From positions 1-11,966 of the forward strand of contig CAIYBQ010000613.1 of the NCBI GenBank assembly GCA_903924445.1: DNA of 11,966 nucleotides, read 5' to 3'. Numbering within the stretch: the first letter of the stretch is position 1; every line of letters starts with the position of its first letter. A program made the position numbers and the translations under genes. This stretch comes from an uncultured Armatimonadota bacterium (GTDB taxonomy: Bacteria > Armatimonadota > Armatimonadia > Armatimonadales > Armatimonadaceae). The notes below the pieces were generated by a model. The model did not search any database, was not told the DNA's origin, and was given only the letters and a program-made list of their open reading frames with translations. Below are positions 7,439 to 11,966 of the stretch, one piece after another.

Positions 7439-7817
7439 GCGTGCATTTACGCTTGTCGAAGCGATGGTAGCGGTGATTCTGTGTGGCGTTGGTGTCGTTG
7501 CTGCGATGCAGGCTCTGGCATCACTGCAGAAAACAAACATCAATGCCGTCCATTCAGAGCGTCTCCTCCGATTGGCAGCGAACAAAATCGAAGAAATCGG
7601 AGTTACATCGCCCGTGACGGAGACGCCCACAGATGGCGACTTTGCGGACGACGGAGCTCCGGATGCCAGCTACAACATCGATGTCCAACCAGGTACGGTT
7701 GAAGGCACCTTTGTGGTGACCATCACTGCCACAGATACGGTCTCCCAGCAGTCTCTCTCGACGATTGTGTTTGATTCATCCTCGACGTCAACCACAGGAA
7801 CAGGTGGACAACAATGA
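7428..7817 (+). CDS. gspI: Minor pseudopilin GspI
   Basis: Minor pseudopilin of the tip complex with GspJ and GspK. The start at 7428 is chosen because it places a compact leader MRSRRA before FTLVEAMVAVILCGVGVVAAMQALASL; an in-frame ATG at 7341 would add 29 residues read from inside gspH and bury the leader, which is not plausible. Seen in 129 residues: cleavage after Ala6, Glu11 at mature +5, a membrane helix to about 30, then RLLRLAANKIEEI, the A-x-x-K-x-E pattern usual just after the GspI helix. A beta-rich domain follows, and the protein ends in a low-complexity Ser/Thr/Gly tail of about 13 residues. It overlaps gspH by 11 nt and gspJ by 4 nt (ATGA). Confidence 0.88.
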   Translation: MRSRRAFTLVEAMVAVILCGVGVVAAMQALASLQKTNINAVHSERLLRLAANKIEEIGVTSPVTETPTDGDFADDGAPDASYNIDVQPGTVEGTFVVTITATDTVSQQSLSTIVFDSSSTSTTGTGGQQ

Positions 7818-8536
7818 GGCGATGCCAGTCTGGCCTAACGCTGATTGAAGTTCTCGTTGCCATGGGCATCGGCGGCATCGTAGTCGCAGCCTCTGCAGTC
7901 GCGTTCCGGGCTGGAGTCGATCACCTCTACTTTTCACAACGTGTGCTGCAAACACAACAGAGCAAGTCAGACTGGACATCCGGTTTGCGTCAATCTCTAT
8001 CATGCGCATCGTTGAGCGCGGATGCCAACGATACGAAGTCCTTCTTTATCGCATCCTCGGATGACGCAACAAGCGACCTTGGGGCTACGCGTATCTCGTT
8101 TACATCAGGTTATTCCTACATCCCAGGCGGATCTCTCGATGCAGAGTTGACCTTTGATGATGTTCATGAAACCTACGGTCCGCTGGGCGGTCTTGCTGAG
8201 TATTCCTATGGGACGGTTGCGACAGGCGATGCTGGTAATGCAACTGGATTGTTTGAGCGCGTGCAGCGCCCTGTTGATGCCGATCCGCTGCAAGGTGGCT
8301 TTGAGTCTTTGGTCAGCCCCGATGTTACCGAGGTAGGGTTTCAGTTCTGGGATGGTTCGCAGTGGCTAAGTGAGTGGGATACAAGTGCTGGCACAAGGCG
8401 GCTCCCGGCGGCAGTCAAGGTTCTATACCGCCTGACCGATGAGTCATCGGACCAGCTACATCAGTTTGTCGTTGTTATCTCGAGCAGTGATGTGACATCT
8501 ACCAATCCTGTAACGCAAGGAGCATCGCAACCGTGA
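7814..8536 (+). CDS. gspJ: Minor pseudopilin GspJ
   Basis: Minor pseudopilin of the pseudopilus tip. Seen in 240 residues: leader MRRCQSG with the standard Gly at -1 (cut after Gly7), then LTLIEVLVAMGIGGIVVAASAVAF with Glu12 at mature +5; a long soluble domain; and near the C-terminus EVGFQFWDGSQWLSEWD...LPAAVKVLYRL (about 173-207), a pattern typical of GspJ (aromatic strand, two tryptophans, then L-P-x-A-V). Length fits the family. The ATG overlaps the gspI stop as ATGA with AGGTGG a few bases upstream as a possible ribosome site; the stop overlaps the gspK GTG start as GTGA. Confidence 0.9.
   Translation: MRRCQSGLTLIEVLVAMGIGGIVVAASAVAFRAGVDHLYFSQRVLQTQQSKSDWTSGLRQSLSCASLSADANDTKSFFIASSDDATSDLGATRISFTSGYSYIPGGSLDAELTFDDVHETYGPLGGLAEYSYGTVATGDAGNATGLFERVQRPVDADPLQGGFESLVSPDVTEVGFQFWDGSQWLSEWDTSAGTRRLPAAVKVLYRLTDESSDQLHQFVVVISSSDVTSTNPVTQGASQP
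8517..8522 (+). promoter_or_regulatory. Shine-Dalgarno site for gspK
   Basis: AAGGAG lies 10 nt before the GTG at 8533, inside the end of gspJ. Most starts in this window lack such a site, so it supports GTG at 8533 as the true gspK start, which also gives a well-formed prepilin leader. Confidence 0.6.
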
Positions 8537-9792
8537 GGTACAGCAATCGCGGAGCAGTCCTTCTTCAGGTGCTGATTGTCGTTACCGCACTCGTAGCCAT
8601 TGTTGCGGTCGTAGCAGCCAATCATCGTCAGACATCCAATATCCTGATTGGAAAAATGCAGCTCATGCGTGCCGAGGCAGCATCCAGGGCAGGCCTTAAT
8701 CAAGCCTTGGCATCCCTGACCACCGTAGATACCAACCTTGTGACAATGAACGATGATTGGTACCTGGCAGGTCAGCAGGGAGATGAACAGTTTGACCTTG
8801 GAAATGCAACGTTTCGGTTCCAGATCATCGATGCCGGTTCGCTCATTGATATCAATACATCTTCAAGTGACATATTGTTGAATCTTTCATTGACATCGGA
8901 GCAGTCTGATTCGTTGCTTGATTGGAAGGACCCTGCGACATCCACGCGGCCAAACGGAGCAGATGACGCGGTATACACGCAGTTGACAACGCCTTACCAG
9001 AAATCAAGCCGGCCCCTTCGGACACTCTCTGAGTTGATGCTTATCAACGGCTGGACGCCTTCGACGCTTTATGCAGCTCCAAATGATGCAACGGGTTCGG
9101 CTGGTATAGATTCTCCGCAGGGAAACACAGCAGGAACGCGTACACTCCCGTTGCGCTCTCTGATCACACTGGACCCTGGTTCATCAAATACGCAGGGGAA
9201 TGGCAATCAACGGGTTAATGTAAACCAGCAGATTACGAACATCAATGGGTTGACACAGCTCGGACTTGACCGCGGTACGGCAACCAACTTGCAGCGAAAT
9301 GCTCCTTGGGAGAACTTTAGAAGCCTGTTTCAACAGAACGCACTTGGAACATCGCAAGCGAATATCATCTTGAACTCAGTTGGTTTTACAGCTGATACAC
9401 GTCTTACTGGAAAGATAAACCTGAACACTGCACAGCAAGGTGTGCTGGAACTTCTTCCCGGCATGACAGCCGAGCTTGTGAGTGAAATCATATCGAGACA
9501 GTCATCCGGCATATCCAATCTTGGAGACTTGGCTACATTTCCAAATGTTACCAATGGTGTTCTCTCGCAAATTGCCGATTACTTTACGGTGGGTAGCGAT
9601 ACATTCATTATTCGAGCCTTGGGAACAGCTGGACAGCAGTCGGTAGCGATCGAAGCGACGGTCCGTATCACGAACGGAACCCCGCAGATAGTGAACCTTG
9701 AGCGATTCCCTGCGTCATATTCCGCGCCAGAGTGGTGGCAATGGACGTCAGAGCCAACGGTTACCACGCAAGTGTTAGGACAGACTCCATGA
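8533..9792 (+). CDS. gspK: Minor pseudopilin GspK (tip, HhH/SAM-like domain)
   Basis: Large minor pseudopilin thought to cap the pseudopilus. Seen in 419 residues: a short leader with Gly7 at -1, then AVLLQVLIVVTALVAIVAVVAANH; Gln rather than Glu at mature +5, as expected because GspK usually lacks that Glu; RAEAASRAGLNQALASL after the helix; a metal-loop-like LLDWKDPATSTRPNGADDAVY (about 128-148), close to the family's D-W-x-D...P-N-G-A pattern; LRTLSELMLINGW (about 156-168); and a helix-hairpin-helix stretch KINLNTAQQGVLELLPGMTAELVSEII (about 294-320). An Asn/Gln-rich segment (about 218-243) separates these halves. The start is GTG, overlapping the gspJ stop. The C-terminus is followed directly by the GspL-like gene (ATGA). 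Confidence 0.92.
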   Translation: MRYSNRGAVLLQVLIVVTALVAIVAVVAANHRQTSNILIGKMQLMRAEAASRAGLNQALASLTTVDTNLVTMNDDWYLAGQQGDEQFDLGNATFRFQIIDAGSLIDINTSSSDILLNLSLTSEQSDSLLDWKDPATSTRPNGADDAVYTQLTTPYQKSSRPLRTLSELMLINGWTPSTLYAAPNDATGSAGIDSPQGNTAGTRTLPLRSLITLDPGSSNTQGNGNQRVNVNQQITNINGLTQLGLDRGTATNLQRNAPWENFRSLFQQNALGTSQANIILNSVGFTADTRLTGKINLNTAQQGVLELLPGMTAELVSEIISRQSSGISNLGDLATFPNVTNGVLSQIADYFTVGSDTFIIRALGTAGQQSVAIEATVRITNGTPQIVNLERFPASYSAPEWWQWTSEPTVTTQVLGQTP

Positions 9793-11075
9793 AGCGCCAA
9801 GTAAAGCCCGATATTGTTTTCTCCTGGTCCCCCAGTCAAGTGGCTGTAATGGAGCTATCCTCCGGACAAAAATCTGTTGGAGCTGACTTAGCATCCGTTA
9901 GCATAAACGCATCAGGAAAATCAGCCATTGTTGGAATCGGGCGTGAGCGAACGTTCCTAAAAACAGTCCGGCTTCCAAAGGTCGGCGGTGATGACCTTCG
10001 CCAGCTGGTCTTCGTCCAATGGAAGTCCCTCTTCCCTATTGAGGAAGTCGATGCCGCCTTTTGTGCGCATCAGACATCAGATGTAAACGCAGATGGTGTC
10101 CTTACGGTCGTCGCTGCTGTGCGTACATCCGATTTGATTGATATCCGCGAGCAGCTCGCATCCAAGGGAATCAAACAGGTTCGTTTTGTTCCGATTGGAG
10201 TTTCTGCTGCCGCAGCGCTTGCATCCATTGGTGTCGCAGACGGCCTCGTTGTCGATGGAAACGGAAGTCAGACGACATTTGATCTTGTGGCGGGAGGCGA
10301 CACTGTGTTGTCCCGCTCCGTCCTACATGCAGAGTCTGCGGAGATTGAAGCGAAGCGGACATTGCTCGCAGATGGTCAATCAACGGCTCAGGTTTTCACC
10401 ACATCAAATGTTGCGTTTCCCGGTGCACAAGTTCTCTCGACGGACTTGTTGTCATCGCTTGCAGACGTGTCTGGCCATGATCTCATTTCGCGCCTGGAGC
10501 AAGGCAAAGAGCTTGCGGCTGTCACGAAGAAGAACAATCGCCTGTCAGTTTATTTCCTGATTGCAGCGGTGTTGTTGCTTGCGGTTGTGCTAACGCAGCG
10601 CTTTGACGAAGAGCAGGTCGTTGTCAATGGCGAAGCAAAGTGGGCCAAGCGTGTTTCCAAGGCTCGGAGTAATCGGAAAATAGCCGAGCTCGAAAGCAAG
10701 AAGCAAACAGACTTCACAAACCTACTAGACCCTGCGTTTGAACCCGGGCAACGCTTATCTGATGCGCTGGCAACTATCACGGTCGCGGCGCCACAGACTG
10801 TATGGCTGAGCGGTGTGAATATGGACCGCGGTCGTCCGATACAGATTCGTGGCACAGCATTGACAAACGAAGCGGTGACACAATTCGTGAACACACTTGG
10901 CGGGTCAGATCGGTTTCGTGATGTTCAGCTGGTAAATGCATCGACAGCCAAAATCGAACAAACAGAAGTGGTGAACTTTACGATGAACGTGACGGCTGTT
11001 GCGAATGTTCCCCTTCCAAAACCTCAGAAAGCGAAGAAGGCTGCCAGCACATCGAAGGGCTCGGATAAATCATGA
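9789..11075 (+). CDS. GspL-like platform protein: PilM-like domain fused to PilN-like domain
   Basis: Bitopic inner-membrane protein that would link GspE to the periplasmic platform, as GspL does. The start at 9789 overlaps the gspK stop as ATGA; an in-frame ATG at 9732 lies inside gspK and would add 19 unlikely residues. Seen in 428 residues: a cytoplasmic actin-like (PilM/GspL) region of about 1-240 with VRLPKVGGDDLRQLVFVQWKSLFP, a PilM-like segment; a VDGNGSQTTFDLV phosphate-loop-like stretch (155-167); one membrane helix at about 254-269; a basic, possibly coiled segment (about 280-312); and a PilN-like periplasmic domain (about 320-405) with LSDALATITVAAPQTVWLSGV and IQIRGTALTNEAVTQFVNTL. 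The Lys/Ser-rich tail is low complexity. The first phosphate loop near the N-terminus lacks the usual D-x-G, so ATP binding may be lost. Confidence 0.82.
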   Translation: MKRQVKPDIVFSWSPSQVAVMELSSGQKSVGADLASVSINASGKSAIVGIGRERTFLKTVRLPKVGGDDLRQLVFVQWKSLFPIEEVDAAFCAHQTSDVNADGVLTVVAAVRTSDLIDIREQLASKGIKQVRFVPIGVSAAAALASIGVADGLVVDGNGSQTTFDLVAGGDTVLSRSVLHAESAEIEAKRTLLADGQSTAQVFTTSNVAFPGAQVLSTDLLSSLADVSGHDLISRLEQGKELAAVTKKNNRLSVYFLIAAVLLLAVVLTQRFDEEQVVVNGEAKWAKRVSKARSNRKIAELESKKQTDFTNLLDPAFEPGQRLSDALATITVAAPQTVWLSGVNMDRGRPIQIRGTALTNEAVTQFVNTLGGSDRFRDVQLVNASTAKIEQTEVVNFTMNVTAVANVPLPKPQKAKKAASTSKGSDKS

Positions 11076-11647
11076 CAAGTGGTCTGTCTCCTAAAACACC
11101 CAACATCGTCATGGGTATCAGTATTGCCACGATGTTCCTAACGGTTGGGTATGCGGTGTTCGTGCCCGCGCGCTCTGCCAAGGGGATTGCACGTAGCAGA
11201 ACCATTTTGCTGGATAACATCGATGAAGATATCAAGCGGCTTGAGTCATCTAAGGATGCGGCTGCAAAGGTGAACAAACAACGTTTGCTCGCCGGGGATG
11301 CCGACTCGGTGACATCAGAGCTGATGCGAATCGCTCTGGTTACGGCAAAGCAATATCAGTTAGAGCTGACATCGGTGCGCCCCCAGCGTACAGCAAAGCT
11401 GGGAATTGTCGATGAACGTGCATTTGCGATTCAGCTCACTGGTCCATCGGAGTCTGTGGTCAGTGCGATTCGCAGCATGGATAACCCAAAGTCACGGTTT
11501 GTAGTCCGGTCCATTCAGCTATCACCGCAGGATTCAGCGGGTGTATCGATGGTCTCCGCCAACATTGTTGTGGTGGGATACCAAGCTCCGGATGTTGCGA
11601 TAAAGACTACGAAACCGACAACAACGAGGGAGACCGGCAAAAAATGA
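11072..11647 (+). CDS. GspM/PilO-like platform protein
   Basis: Small bitopic inner-membrane protein, the expected partner of the GspL-like protein upstream. Seen in 191 residues: a short cytoplasmic N-terminus, a membrane helix at about 11-33, a charged coiled-coil-like stretch (about 36-70: SRTILLDNIDEDIKRLESSKDAAAKV), and a ferredoxin-like alpha/beta domain (about 95-172) with YQLELTSVRP and FAIQLTGPSESVVSAIRSMD, as in PilO/GspM. The C-terminal tail is Lys/Thr-rich. Sequence identity within this family is always low, so the call depends on architecture and on its position right after the PilM-PilN fusion. The ATG overlaps the previous stop, and its own stop overlaps the next gene, both as ATGA. 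Confidence 0.75.
   Translation: MTSGLSPKTPNIVMGISIATMFLTVGYAVFVPARSAKGIARSRTILLDNIDEDIKRLESSKDAAAKVNKQRLLAGDADSVTSELMRIALVTAKQYQLELTSVRPQRTAKLGIVDERAFAIQLTGPSESVVSAIRSMDNPKSRFVVRSIQLSPQDSAGVSMVSANIVVVGYQAPDVAIKTTKPTTTRETGKK
11626..11632 (+). promoter_or_regulatory. Shine-Dalgarno site for the last partial gene
   Basis: GAGGGAG lies 11 nt before the ATG at 11644, inside the end of the GspM/PilO-like gene. It is one of the two clearest ribosome sites in the window and supports the start of the partial gene. Confidence 0.5.
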
Positions 11648-11966
11648 AACTTAAAGTAAGCCGGCCAGTTATCTATATTGCCGTTGCGGCAGCGATTGGC
11701 GCTGGTGTGTACTTGTATACGGAACCTGCTGCCGTAGTAAAAAAGCCAACCGTGAAAAAGTCGGCGCTAAGGCAAACCGAGGGTATTGCTGGGATATTGC
11801 CGGAGGATTACGAGCTTAAGTTCGCAGCGGTTGCCCCATCCGGGCACGATTTGTTTCGCCCTTTAGTTGCTCGAACGACGACAACGCGGGGTGCTGGGGA
11901 TGACAGTGGATTTGGTAGCGGTGGATGGCGTTTGACGGGTATCTCCATTGTAAATGGCCAGCGTCA
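11644..11966 (+). CDS. Membrane-anchored GspC/PilP-like protein, 3' partial
   Basis: A reading frame that starts by ATGA overlap with the previous gene and is still open at the right edge (107 codons). Seen: a basic N-terminus, one membrane helix at about 9-25 (VIYIAVAAAIGAGVYLY), a Lys/Pro-rich linker, then HDLFRPLVARTT, a Gly-rich stretch, and WRLTGISIVNGQR at the end. A DxFRP or LFG-type element followed by W-x-L-x-G-I is how the secretin-linking proteins of these machines look (GspC homology region, PilP), which join the inner-membrane platform to the secretin. GspC is otherwise missing from this operon, and the position fits. Only the first part is visible, so the family is an inference; a secretin gene would be expected next. 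Confidence 0.6.
   Translation, partial: MKLKVSRPVIYIAVAAAIGAGVYLYTEPAAVVKKPTVKKSALRQTEGIAGILPEDYELKFAAVAPSGHDLFRPLVARTTTTRGAGDDSGFGSGGWRLTGISIVNGQR

Noticed and set aside
9732..9788. A longer N-terminus for the GspL-like protein beginning at 9732.
   Set aside because: It lies within gspK, while the ATG at 9789 makes an ATGA overlap like the other junctions of the operon.
10138..10560. A 140-codon plus-strand frame inside the GspL-like gene.
   Set aside because: It is in a different frame of a well-supported coding gene, is rich in Ser, Arg and His as shadow frames are, and shows no domain.

Overview
The window looks like a piece of a diderm (Gram-negative-type) bacterial chromosome of roughly balanced GC. 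The main evidence is a type II secretion (T2SS) operon, which only makes sense with an outer membrane. The phylum cannot be fixed from the sequence. The pseudopilin leaders, the PilM/PilN-like GspL and the gene order are not those of a classic enterobacterial or Pseudomonas T2SS, so a non-proteobacterial diderm (for example Armatimonadota or a similar lineage) is a reasonable but low-confidence guess.

Layout. (1) Positions 1-774, plus strand: the 3' part of an inner-membrane ABC permease of the BMP/nucleoside (YufQ/NupQ-like) group, cut by the left edge. (2) Positions 846-3551, minus strand: an overlapping three-gene unit, read right to left as a PhoB-type response regulator, a PAS-containing PhoR-type histidine kinase with no membrane segment, and signal peptidase I (LepB) with a large insertion. 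(3) Positions 3552-3685: a 134-bp divergent promoter region with an 11-bp-phased direct repeat resembling a PHO box. (4) Positions 3686-11966, plus strand: a T2SS operon in the order gspE, gspF, gspG, gspH, gspI, gspJ, gspK, a GspL-like PilM-PilN fusion, a GspM/PilO-like protein, and the start of a GspC/PilP-like protein cut by the right edge. Nearly every junction in this operon is a stop/start overlap (TAATG, ATGA or GTGA), so translation is probably coupled throughout.

How the genes work together. GspE is the cytoplasmic ATPase. GspF, the GspL-like and the GspM-like proteins form the inner-membrane platform. GspG is the major pseudopilin, and GspH, I, J and K are the minor pseudopilins that build and tip the periplasmic pseudopilus. 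The last, partial gene is placed where the link to the secretin is expected. The secretin (GspD) and the prepilin peptidase (GspO) are not in the window. LepB removes Sec signal peptides from proteins that the T2SS could then export, so the two divergent units may be functionally linked, possibly under phosphate control. That last point is inference.

The window holds no RNA genes, insertion sequences, CRISPR arrays or convincing Rho-independent terminators that I can support. The most interesting points are the hybrid T2SS/T4P platform with its rotated gene order, the possible PHO box between the two secretion-related operons, the truly membrane-free PhoR-like kinase, the roughly 90-residue LepB insertion, and the split between Ala and Gly at the -1 position of the prepilin leaders.
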